16,472 nt of DNA from JAYSFC01 sp041913505 (lineage in GTDB: Bacteria; Pseudomonadota; Gammaproteobacteria; Burkholderiales; Burkholderiaceae_C), in assembly GCA_041913505.1 (NCBI GenBank), contig JAYSFC010000084.1, positions 1-16,472 of the forward strand, written 5' to 3'. The notes below the pieces were generated by a model. The model was not told the origin of the DNA and made no database searches. It was given only the letters and a program-made list of their open reading frames with translations. Positions 1 through 6,447 of the stretch are shown here, piece after piece. The position numbers and the translations under genes are program-made. The stretch's first letter is position 1. Each line of letters starts with the position of its first letter.

Positions 1-340
1 CCGAATCGGCGTCATTGTCGGAATCGGCATCGTTATCCGAATCGGCATCGTTGTCCGAGTCCGCGTCGTTGTCCGAGTCGGCGTCGTTGTCCGAGTCGGC
101 GTCGTTGTCCGAGTCGGCATCGTTATCCGAATCGGCATCGTTGTCGGAGTCCGCGTCATTGTCGGAATCGGCGTCATTGTCGGAATCGGCGTCGTTGTCC
201 GAGTCCGCGTCGTTGTCCGAGTCGGCGTCGTTGTCGGAGTCCGCGTCATTGTCCGAATCGGCGTCGTTGTCCGAGTCCGCGTCGTTGTCGGAATCGGCAT
301 CGTTGTCCGAGTCCGCGTCGGTATCCGAATCGGCATCGTT
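1..340 (-). repeat. Asp-Asn-Asp-Ala-Asp-Ser hexad-coding tandem repeat (18-bp unit)
   Basis: About 19 copies of an 18-bp unit encode the hexad D-N-D-A-D-S; Thr replaces Asn in one copy near 320-322. It continues past the left edge. Every second residue is Asp, so the protein is highly anionic and could bind divalent cations, resembling in composition the Ser-Asp stalks of staphylococcal surface proteins. It directly continues the Asp-Ala block, from which it could have grown by Ala-to-Asn and Ala-to-Ser changes. Confidence 0.9.
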
Positions 341-1108
341 GTCCGCATCGGCATCGGCATCGGCATCGGCATCGGCATCGGCATCGGCATCGGCATCGGC
401 ATCCGCATCGGCATCGGCATCCGCATCCGCATCCGCATCGGCATCGGCATCGGCATCCGCATCCGCATCGGCATCCGCATCCGCATCCGCATCGGCATCC
501 GCATCCGCATCGGCATCCGCATCGGCATCCGCGTCCGCATCCGCATCGGCATCAGCATCAGCATCAGCATCAGCATCGGCATCCGCATCGGCATCCGCGT
601 CCGCATCGGCATCCGCGTCCGCATCGCTCTCTCGCAACACATTGGTGATGCCATTGATTTCCGGATGCGGCTGCGGCGTGAAACTGAAGTCGTATTGCGC
701 GGGTTCGGTTGTCTCCACGATGCGCAGAAGCTGCACGAAGCTGTGGCTGCCGCCGCCGCTGGCGCCGTCCAGACCCGCCGCTGTCGCTTCGATGTTGTCC
801 AGGTTTTCGCCGCGCTCTAGCGCCTGGATGATCGACTCCACACTGCCGCCGTCCACGGCGCCATCCTGCGGAACCGGGCCCGCGCTGGGCTGCACCATGC
901 TTTCGTCGAGCTTCACGTTATCGTTCTGGGCAACGGTCAGAGCCTCGCCGTCGCTCATCATGAGTTCGACCCGCACATCGCCAGGAGCATGCACCACTTC
1001 GTCGGCTTGCAGCGCATCCCCTGCCTTCAAAAGGCGCTGATGCCCCTGCAAATCCGTGGCAATGGCACGGCCGGTGACAGCGATGACGGTGGCGATTTGT
1101 TGGGCCAT
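1..1108 (-). CDS. LapA/BapA-type giant adhesin, retention module plus acidic repeat tract (5' part only)
   Basis: N-terminal 369 codons of a large surface adhesin exported by the adjacent type I system; the gene runs off the left edge. The ATG at 1108-1106 has a good ribosome binding site (GGAGAA, 1117-1112). Residues 1-161 look like the retention module of LapA-class adhesins, which holds the protein in its outer-membrane pore. The sequence IEATAAG followed by a Gly/Ser stretch and SFVQLLRIVETTEP closely resembles the segment around the LapG cleavage site in Pseudomonas LapA. From residue 162 the protein is almost only Asp alternating with Ala, then Asp with Asn, Ala and Ser. In the known system the periplasmic protease LapG cuts between the two alanines when c-di-GMP falls and LapD releases it, freeing the adhesin. 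LapG, LapD and the outer-membrane channel are not in this window. The fold of the rest, probably Ig-like repeats and an RTX tail, cannot be seen. Confidence is high for the class. Confidence 0.9.
   Translation of the reverse strand, partial: MAQQIATVIAVTGRAIATDLQGHQRLLKAGDALQADEVVHAPGDVRVELMMSDGEALTVAQNDNVKLDESMVQPSAGPVPQDGAVDGGSVESIIQALERGENLDNIEATAAGLDGASGGGSHSFVQLLRIVETTEPAQYDFSFTPQPHPEINGITNVLRESDADADADADADADADADADADADADADADADADADADADADADADADADADADADADADADADADADADADADADADADADADADADADADADADNDADSDTDADSDNDADSDNDADSDNDADSDNDADSDNDADSDNDADSDNDADSDNDADSDNDADSDNDADSDNDADSDNDADSDNDADSDNDADSDNDADSDNDADSDNDADS
341..625 (-). repeat. Asp-Ala dipeptide-coding tandem repeat (6-bp unit)
   Basis: About 285 bp of a degenerate 6-bp unit encodes roughly 47 consecutive Asp-Ala pairs of the adhesin, residues 162-256. 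Synonymous variation (GAT/GAC; GCC/GCG/GCT) occurs in local blocks, for example a run of GCTGAT near 551-575, suggesting local duplication and homogenisation. The unit is a multiple of three, so copy-number change alters length without breaking the frame. The product is a very acidic, probably extended linker. Confidence 0.9.
773..784 (-). other. Predicted LapG cleavage site TAAG in the adhesin retention module
   Basis: The codons ACA GCG GCG GGT encode T109-A110-A111-G112. LapG-type cysteine proteases cut LapA-family adhesins between the two alanines of a (T/P)AAG motif near residue 108-110, so both sequence and position fit. A glycine/serine stretch and the SFVQLLRIVETT segment follow, as in characterised relatives. 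Cleavage itself is inferred. Confidence 0.8.
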
Positions 1109-1286
1109 GATCTTCTCCAATCGGTGCGGCGGGAATGGAGCACTCCGCATTTCCCCGCGAATAGCACATAGGCTAGTCAGGCACCAGGGCTCTGCCTATT
1201 GGACTGAAGTACAACCCACGGGCGCGGGAAACAGCGGCGGCGCCCGAGCGCAGGCAAAACGCCCCAACGAGGGAACCAAGGCCCCC
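1109..1286 (-). promoter_or_regulatory. Intergenic region between the 73-aa gene and the adhesin gene
   Basis: 178 bp with no gene. It contains the adhesin ribosome binding site (1117-1112) and, on the minus strand, a 6-bp GGGCGC/GCGCCC hairpin (1245-1240 with 1225-1220) lacking a T-run, so not an intrinsic terminator. I find no convincing promoter. The adhesin may be read through from the secretion operon or have its own regulated promoter here. Confidence 0.4.
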
Positions 1287-1508
1287 TCAGATCAGGCCAT
1301 CTTCACGCTCGTCGCCCAGCAATTTCAAGCTGTTGGCCATGTTGGCCCGGGTTTGTTGGCGCGCCAGCAGCTTGGCCTGGGCAGCCGGTGGCAGGTCGGT
1401 AAAAAGAATCACCCCTTTTTGCACCAGCAGATTGACCAAGTCTTCGGTCACCCGGGCAAGGTCGGCGTCGCTTTCGCTCAGCGGGTTGTCTTGGGGCGGC
1501 ACTGGCAT
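1287..1508 (-). CDS. Small protein of the 'tryptophan synthase beta-like' family
   Basis: A 73-aa protein. The ATG at 1508-1506 shares one base with the stop codon of the upstream regulator gene (TGATG) and has GGGAG about 7 nt upstream; a TTG one codon earlier is possible but less likely. Its core, QKGVILFTDLPPAAQAKLL, and its Leu-Leu-Gly-Asp...Gly-Leu-Ile end match what I recall of small Pseudomonas proteins usually labelled 'tryptophan synthase subunit beta like'. Those are longer at the N-terminus, which is missing here. The label is not a real function: no PLP site or catalytic domain is present. The protein is hydrophilic and probably helical, without a signal peptide. Its place at the end of the regulator/secretion operon, just before the adhesin gene, suggests a role in adhesin expression or export, but this is only inference. 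Confidence 0.85.
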   Translation of the reverse strand: MPVPPQDNPLSESDADLARVTEDLVNLLVQKGVILFTDLPPAAQAKLLARQQTRANMANSLKLLGDEREDGLI

Positions 1509-2176
1509 CAACGGTCTCCCTGGGAGCCCACGGGGCGGGCTGGCGCCGACAAGTACAGCACAAGCTGCAGGCGGTCCCGCACGCCGAGTTTCTCAAAGAT
1601 GGCGCCCAGATGGGCCTTCACGGTGCGTTCTGAGATACCCAGCTTGGCGGCGACTTCCTTGTTCGACTGCCCCGCCGCTACGGCGCGCGCCACTTCGGCC
1701 TCGCGCGCCGAGAGCATGGAGAGGTCCGGCGCCGGGGCCTCGGGGGGCCTGCCGGCGGCCAGGAGCCTGCTGGTCGCTGCCACCATGCGGTCCACCAGTC
1801 CCGGCCCCGGCCACAAGCCGCCATGCGACACGACAAGGGCAATTTCCCGCAGCAACTGCGGCACGGAGTAGACATGCCCATAGCCCCGTGCGCCCAGCTC
1901 CAGGGCACGCAAGGCCTCATCGTCCTGCATGGTGGGCGTAAGCACTACGACTTGGCAGCCGCCTATCGGCCCGGCCAGTGAAGCCACCCGCTCGGCCCAA
2001 TGCGGGTCACTGGTACCGATCCAGACCATGGCCCGCTCCGCTCCGCCCGCCTGAATTTCCGCGCAGCGCACCTGCAATGCCGGCCAATCCAATTCCTGTC
2101 CGGAAACGAACGCCTGGCGCCAGCGCTGCGGCGCCTGGGCCATGCCTGCCGTGAGAAAAAAATGCAACGTGTTCAT
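1508..2176 (-). CDS. LuxR/NarL-type transcriptional regulator with degenerate receiver domain
   Basis: A 222-aa cytoplasmic DNA-binding regulator. Residues ~154-210 form a clear LuxR-type helix-turn-helix, including LSAREAEVARAVAAGQSNKE and ISERTVKAHLGAIFEKL. Residues ~1-120 have the outline of a response-regulator receiver (VVVLTPTM near 77-83, ALELGARGY near 91-99). However, the expected phosphoacceptor Asp and acidic cluster are not evident, and the conserved Lys after the LGARGY element is missing. It is therefore probably phosphorylation-independent or controlled by another input. The ATG at 2176 overlaps the HlyD stop codon (ATGA), so it is translationally coupled to the export genes. 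It may control the downstream adhesin or its own operon; no target is visible. Confidence 0.9.
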   Translation of the reverse strand: MNTLHFFLTAGMAQAPQRWRQAFVSGQELDWPALQVRCAEIQAGGAERAMVWIGTSDPHWAERVASLAGPIGGCQVVVLTPTMQDDEALRALELGARGYGHVYSVPQLLREIALVVSHGGLWPGPGLVDRMVAATSRLLAAGRPPEAPAPDLSMLSAREAEVARAVAAGQSNKEVAAKLGISERTVKAHLGAIFEKLGVRDRLQLVLYLSAPARPVGSQGDR

Positions 2177-3594
2177 CGTTCGGAAAGCGCGTTGGACTTG
2201 GCGCGCACGATAGGCTTGAGCAGGTAGGACAGAAGTGTCTTCTTTCCCGTGCGGATGTCCACCTGCGCCACCATGCCGGGAATGATGGGCTGGTTTTCAC
2301 CGAGCCCGGGCTTGAGGGTGCGTACCCGCACCAGATAGAAGGCGTTGCCTTTCTCGTCAACGACCGAGTCGGCACCGATGTTGATCACCTTGGCCTCGAG
2401 TCCGCCGTAGACGGCGAAGTCGTAGGCCGTGAACCTCACGAGCGCCGCCTGCCCCGGGCGCAAGAAGGCGATATCGCGCGGCAGGATCTTGGCTTCGAGG
2501 ATCAGCGCGTCATCCAGCGGCACGATCTCCACCACCTCCTTGCCCGGCTGCACCACACCGCCCACGGTGTTCACCAGCAGCCGCTTAACGGTGCCACGCA
2601 CGGGCGAGCGTATATCCGCGTGCTTGACCTTGTCCTCGAGCGCACGCCCTCCCTCCGACATGGCACTGAGCTTGCCCATGGTTTCCGAAAGCTCCACGCC
2701 CATCTGGTTATGGGCCGTGAGGCGCACTTCATCGATACGCCGCTCGGCCTCCTGGATTGCCGCCTGCACGCGCAGAATCTGCGCGGCAGCCTGGTCCCGG
2801 TCGCCGCGCAGGCGGGCCACTTCGCGCTCCAGGCGCAGCACTTCGACCTCCGAGACCGCCCCTGAGCTCACCATGGGCCGCGTGGCGCTGAGCTCTCTTT
2901 GCTGCAGATCCAGCCCCCGTTCGGCCTGCTCCTTGCGAGCGCGCACTTCGGCCAGTTCCTGGCGGCGCTGGGTGAGCTGGTTTTCCGAGATGGCGACCTG
3001 GGCGTTGATCTCGCTGCGGCGCGATTCGTACAGCCGCCGCTCCTGCGCCACGATGTCAGCCGCGTCGCGCACCAGATCGGGTGGTGGGTTGAACGGAACG
3101 CCCCGGGTCAGTGCCTCCAGCCGCAAGACTTTGGCCCGCAGCGCCAACTGGCTGTAGCGGCTCTCCAGCATGGAAGAGACGAAGCGCGTGGAGTCCACGC
3201 GCAGCAGCAACTGCCCCGCCTCCACCACCTGCCCTTCATGCACGGGCAGCGATTCCACCACACCGCCGTCCACGCTTTGAACCACCTGCACCTGGCTCGT
3301 GGGCACCACTTTCGCATCGCCGCGCGTGACCTCGTCCAGAGATGCCACCGAGGCCCATACGAGCAGCGCGATGAGCAGCACGGCCGTCACGCGCAGGATC
3401 AGCCGCGCGCGCAGCGGCTCCTGCTGCTGGACGGCCCAATCGGCCTCGCTGCCCCAATCCGCCTGGGCGCGGTCCTCGATGGGCGTAAGCCTGCGCACGA
3501 TGGGGCCGAACACGGGGTCACCCACGCGGGCCGCACCGTGGCCCACCTTGCCCAGGGTTTCAAAGGCTTTCTGGTCCGCGGTGCCCATGGTCAT
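2173..3594 (-). CDS. HlyD-family membrane fusion protein of a type I secretion system
   Basis: A 473-aa periplasmic adaptor linking the inner-membrane ABC exporter to a TolC-like channel. It has a cytoplasmic N-terminus of ~65 residues, one transmembrane helix at ~66-85, then the lipoyl-like half-motif (VQSVDGGVVESLPVHEGQVV, 105-124). A long Glu/Arg/Gln-rich coiled coil covers ~150-320, followed by the return segment (ADIRSPVRGTVKRL) and a beta-barrel region ending near PGMVAQVDIRTGKKTLLSYL. Length and order are typical of HlyD/LapC proteins. The ATG at 3594 overlaps the exporter stop codon (ATGA). The two Met codons at positions 1 and 3 are both possible starts. The partner channel gene is not in the window. 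Confidence 0.95.
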   Translation of the reverse strand: MTMGTADQKAFETLGKVGHGAARVGDPVFGPIVRRLTPIEDRAQADWGSEADWAVQQQEPLRARLILRVTAVLLIALLVWASVASLDEVTRGDAKVVPTSQVQVVQSVDGGVVESLPVHEGQVVEAGQLLLRVDSTRFVSSMLESRYSQLALRAKVLRLEALTRGVPFNPPPDLVRDAADIVAQERRLYESRRSEINAQVAISENQLTQRRQELAEVRARKEQAERGLDLQQRELSATRPMVSSGAVSEVEVLRLEREVARLRGDRDQAAAQILRVQAAIQEAERRIDEVRLTAHNQMGVELSETMGKLSAMSEGGRALEDKVKHADIRSPVRGTVKRLLVNTVGGVVQPGKEVVEIVPLDDALILEAKILPRDIAFLRPGQAALVRFTAYDFAVYGGLEAKVINIGADSVVDEKGNAFYLVRVRTLKPGLGENQPIIPGMVAQVDIRTGKKTLLSYLLKPIVRAKSNALSER

Positions 3595-5768
3595 GCCGCC
3601 TTTCCGATGCGCCCCTGGCGCAGGGCCGCGACGACATGCTCCTTGGTGCCATCGGCCACCACGCAGCCCCCGTCCATCACGATGATGCGGTCCACCAGAT
3701 CGAGCAGAGAAACGCGGTGGCTCACCAGGATCAGCGTCTTGCCCCGGCAGAATGCGCCAAGGCGCCGCTTGAGCTCCTCCTCGCTCGAATGGTCCATGGA
3801 CGATGTGGGCTCGTCCAGCACGAGGATCGGAGGATCGTTGATCACGGCACGGCCGATCGCCACGCCCTGGCGTTGCCCGCCCGACAGCGACTCGCCGCGC
3901 TCGCCCACCAGCATGTCAAAGCCTCGGGGGTGGTTGTTGACCAGTTCCGTGAGGCCAGCGATTTCCGCGGCCCGGACCACGGCGGCGTCATCCGCCAGTG
4001 GCGCGCCCATGGTCAGGTTGTCGCGCAGGGTGCCATAGAACAACACCACATCCTGCTGCACGTAGCCAATCTGGCGGCGCAGCTCGGCGGGGTCGAGCTG
4101 CCGCTGGTCGATGCCGTCGATGAGCACCGCCTCTTCGGTCGGCCGGTAGAGCCCGAGGATGAGCCGCTCCAGGGTGGTCTTGCCCGACCCGACGCGGCCC
4201 AGGATCGCCACATGCTCGCCGGGTTGAATGGTCAGCGAGACCTTGCGCAGCGCGGGCGTGTCCTGCCCCGGGTACGTAAAGCCCACTTCCCGGAACTCGA
4301 TGGCGCCACGCAGCGTTCCCCGGCTGATGAAGGACGCGCCTTCGGGGCGCTCGACCTCGCGCCGCATGATCTCGTCGAGCGAAGTGAGCGCGGTCGATGC
4401 CGTGTGGTACTGCACGAGCAGCCCCGCCACCTGCCCCACGGGCACCATCGCGCGAGACGCAAGCATGGTGCAGGCGATCAGGCCGCCGATGGTGAGCTCC
4501 CGCTCGGCGATCATATACACGCCGACGATCACGATGGCGAGGCTGATCATCTGCTGTACGAACGCCGACCCTTGCGTGGCCGACGTGGACAGCAGACGCA
4601 ACTGCACGCCGATGCGAGCGAGCAGCGCCACGCTGGACTCCCATTTGCGCTGGATGGATGACTCGGCATTGAGCGCCTTCAGCGTTTCCATGCCCACCAG
4701 CCCCTCGATCAGCGTGGCGTTGCGCTGCGCGCCCGCACGGTGGGCCGTGTCGGCCAGCTGGTGCATGCGCCCCTGCACCGCCATCGCGTAGAGCAGCATG
4801 GCAGCGCCGCCGATGAGCAGCGGGATCAGCATGGGGGGCGATATCCAGGCGATCACGGCCATGAAGACCAATGCAAACGGCAGGTCGATGAACGCAATGA
4901 CGGTGGCCGAGCCGATGAAGTCGCGCACCGACTCGAACGATCGCAGGCTCGAAGCAAACGATCCCGCCGACGCCGGGCGCTGCTCCAGCCGCACGCCCAG
5001 CACCCGCTCCATGATGTGCGCCGAGAGCTTGATGTCGGCCCGGCTGCTCGCGAGGTCTACGAAGCGGCCCCGCAGCACGCGCAGGCTCAGGTCGCCCACG
5101 AGCACCATCAGCATGCCGAACGCCAGCATCCAGAGGGTGTCGGTGGCGTTGTTGGAGATCACCCGGTCGTACACGATGCGGATGAAGATGGGCATGCCCA
5201 GCGCGAACAGGTTGGCCAGGAACGCGGCCAGCAGCACGTCGCGGTAGAGCGAGCGGTTCTCGGCGATCACGCTCCAGAACCAGTGGCTGTGGCGCCCCGC
5301 ACGCACCTCGGGCGCGCGCGCGTCAAAACGCATGATGGGCCGCAGGTACGCGGCTGTGCCAAGGTAGGCGGACTCGATCACTTGGCGGTCCACCACCACG
5401 GCGGAATCCGGCAGCTCGGGATACACCACCTGGGCCTGCGTGCGCTCGGCATTCCAGCCCAGCAGCACGCAGGCGCGCTCGCCCTGCAGCAGCAGCACAG
5501 TGGGCAGCAGCGCGTCGTTGAGGGCCGCCAAGGGCCTGCGCACCAGCTGGCAGCTCAGGCGCGCGCGCCGTGCGGCGCGGGCCAGCAAGGCGGGCGACAG
5601 GCGCGCACGTTCCGCCGGCAACCCGGCCATCACCGCGTCGCGTGTCAGTGTCTCGCCGTGGGCACGCGCCACGATGAGCAGGCAGTCCAGCAATTCATCT
5701 GAACGATCCGCCACGCCCTCCATGCCGCCCCCCAATGCCTCACCATCCGCAAACATCCTTGCCCCCAT
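3591..5768 (-). CDS. Type I secretion ABC transporter (LapB-like) with inactive C39-like domain
   Basis: A 725-aa inner-membrane exporter that powers secretion of the adhesin. Residues ~24-150 form a C39-peptidase-like domain. The only nearby Cys (C29) is 9 residues before the His-Gly (C-L-L-I-V-A-R-A-H-G), where active C39 enzymes have their second Cys; the catalytic position is Glu25. It should therefore be a non-cleaving substrate-docking domain, as in RTX exporters. The membrane domain covers ~165-440. The ATPase has Walker A GRVGSGKT (524-531), a Q-loop near 571, signature LSGGQ (628-632), Walker B ILVLDEP (648-654) and a switch His684. Three starts are possible: 5768, 5756, or 5723, which has a G-rich run upstream and would give 710 aa. 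It is the first gene of the secretion operon, behind an AT-rich control region. Confidence 0.95.
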   Translation of the reverse strand: MGARMFADGEALGGGMEGVADRSDELLDCLLIVARAHGETLTRDAVMAGLPAERARLSPALLARAARRARLSCQLVRRPLAALNDALLPTVLLLQGERACVLLGWNAERTQAQVVYPELPDSAVVVDRQVIESAYLGTAAYLRPIMRFDARAPEVRAGRHSHWFWSVIAENRSLYRDVLLAAFLANLFALGMPIFIRIVYDRVISNNATDTLWMLAFGMLMVLVGDLSLRVLRGRFVDLASSRADIKLSAHIMERVLGVRLEQRPASAGSFASSLRSFESVRDFIGSATVIAFIDLPFALVFMAVIAWISPPMLIPLLIGGAAMLLYAMAVQGRMHQLADTAHRAGAQRNATLIEGLVGMETLKALNAESSIQRKWESSVALLARIGVQLRLLSTSATQGSAFVQQMISLAIVIVGVYMIAERELTIGGLIACTMLASRAMVPVGQVAGLLVQYHTASTALTSLDEIMRREVERPEGASFISRGTLRGAIEFREVGFTYPGQDTPALRKVSLTIQPGEHVAILGRVGSGKTTLERLILGLYRPTEEAVLIDGIDQRQLDPAELRRQIGYVQQDVVLFYGTLRDNLTMGAPLADDAAVVRAAEIAGLTELVNNHPRGFDMLVGERGESLSGGQRQGVAIGRAVINDPPILVLDEPTSSMDHSSEEELKRRLGAFCRGKTLILVSHRVSLLDLVDRIIVMDGGCVVADGTKEHVVAALRQGRIGKAA

Positions 5769-5863
5769 GGCTTGTTTGTTGGGAAGTGAAACACAGGAAC
5801 GCCAAAACGTCGATTTGGATTTGCGCGGGGGGTGTACGCCATTTCGCCCGCCTTGAGCCCTCT

Positions 5864-5886
5864 TTTGCTATTTATTCAATAGCAAA
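5864..5886. repeat. 9-bp perfect inverted repeat, 5-nt loop
   Basis: TTTGCTATT (5864-5872) and AATAGCAAA (5878-5886) are perfect reverse complements around TATTC. Similar GCTATT...AATAGC intergenic palindromes are common, as I recall, in Acidovorax-type genomes. It sits in the leader of the exporter operon and could be an RNA hairpin, an operator or a dispersed repeat copy. No T-run follows the hairpin on the minus strand, so it is not an obvious terminator. Confidence 0.6.
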
Positions 5887-5901
5887 TGATATCGATTTCA
5901 T
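5886..5901. promoter_or_regulatory. Near-palindrome centred on ATCGAT
   Basis: ATGATATCGATTTCAT matches its own reverse complement at 14 of 16 positions and abuts the GCTATT inverted repeat. It is operator-like by symmetry only; no regulator is assigned. Confidence 0.35.
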
Positions 5902-5934
5902 GAGCACTATCGCCCAAAGCAATCCACCATCAGT

Positions 5935-5947
5935 TGCATTAAATGCA
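5935..5947. promoter_or_regulatory. Perfect palindrome TGCATT-A-AATGCA
   Basis: A 6-1-6 perfect palindrome in the AT-rich control region of the secretion operon. A second, shorter dyad, TAAC-ATC-GTTA, lies just beyond it at 5954-5964 and overlaps the -10-like TATAAC of the minus strand. These are operator candidates by symmetry and position. Confidence 0.4.
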
Positions 5948-6014
5948 TTGTTTTAACATCGTTATAAACAATCAATCTGCATTCAAATTAGCCATTAACT
6001 ATCAACAAGCCACC

Positions 6015-6054
6015 AAAAAACCCCAGGCCCGGCCACGACCGCCAACCCGGGGTT
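6015..6054 (-). terminator. Intrinsic terminator after the 103-aa gene
   Basis: Read on the minus strand, AACCCCGGG (6054-6046) pairs with CCTGGGGTT (6027-6019), nine base pairs with one G-U, and runs into six T residues. It lies 23 bp after the stop codon at 6077 and separates this transcript from the secretion operon promoter. Confidence 0.85.
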
Positions 6055-6076
6055 CAGCCGAAGGCGGGTGCGATGC

Positions 6077-6388
6077 TCAGAACGACACCGCCATGGCAGG
6101 AATATCCACGCGCACCACAGGCTTGGCCAGCGCGGCGCTGGAGGCCCGGGCAAATTCCCGCGACCAGTCCGGGTCGGACAGCAGCGAGGCCCCGGCGGCA
6201 CGGGCCACCGTGAGGACCTTGTCGGCCAGCAGCACCTTGCCGCTGGCGCGCAGGGGTTCGCAATCCAGTTGCGTGAACTGCTCGTCCAGCCAGCGGCGGG
6301 CTGCCTCGTTGGCCATGGGGGTCTCGCCCTCGAGGTCGAAACGGAATTCCTGCTGGGGGGACAGAGTCACCGACACTTCGCTGTGCAT
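6077..6388 (-). CDS. Conserved-looking small hypothetical protein
   Basis: A 103-aa soluble protein of unknown function. The ATG at 6388 has a GAGAAAGG ribosome binding site about 8 nt upstream, and an intrinsic terminator follows the stop. The N-terminal half is acidic and polar (VSVTLSPQQEFRFDLEGETP), the middle is probably helical and Ala-rich, and the end is hydrophobic (VVRVDIPAMAVSF). There is no signal peptide, membrane segment or known motif. It starts 59 bp after aroG with no terminator between, so it may be co-transcribed with aroG. I do not recognise the family. Confidence 0.8.
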   Translation of the reverse strand: MHSEVSVTLSPQQEFRFDLEGETPMANEAARRWLDEQFTQLDCEPLRASGKVLLADKVLTVARAAGASLLSDPDWSREFARASSAALAKPVVRVDIPAMAVSF

Positions 6389-6447
6389 GGGTTGGCCTTT
6401 CTCGATAGGGATTGCGGCGAGCTTACACCCACCCGCCCCGGGTTTCC

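Larger units (their letters stand above)
5769..6014 (-). promoter_or_regulatory. AT-rich control region upstream of the secretion/adhesin operon
   Basis: No convincing gene lies between the terminator at 6015-6054 and the exporter start. Bases ~5860-6014 are strongly AT-rich compared with the rest of the window and hold several dyads, listed separately. On the minus strand a -10-like TATAAC lies at 5966-5961 with a poorly spaced TTGAAT upstream (14 nt). If used, it gives a 5' leader of roughly 190 nt. The exact promoter is not determined, but composition and position make this the likely promoter/operator of the locus. Confidence 0.55.

Noticed and set aside
1..625. CRISPR-like or satellite array
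   Set aside because: The units are contiguous, with no spacers, and encode an in-frame protein tract.
15..1040. Long plus-strand open frame encoding Ser-Glu-Ser-Ala and Ser-Ala repeats
   Set aside because: It is the antisense reading of the adhesin repeat; the 6/18-bp periodicity keeps several frames open. The minus-strand frame has a good ribosome binding site, a recognised retention module and adjacent export genes.
1220..1245. GGGCGC/GCGCCC hairpin as a terminator before the adhesin gene
   Set aside because: No T-run follows on the minus strand, and the stem is only 6 bp with a 14-nt loop.
2899..4661. Large plus-strand open frames opposite the HlyD and ABC genes
   Set aside because: Low-complexity composition without motifs; the minus strand encodes intact, recognised proteins.
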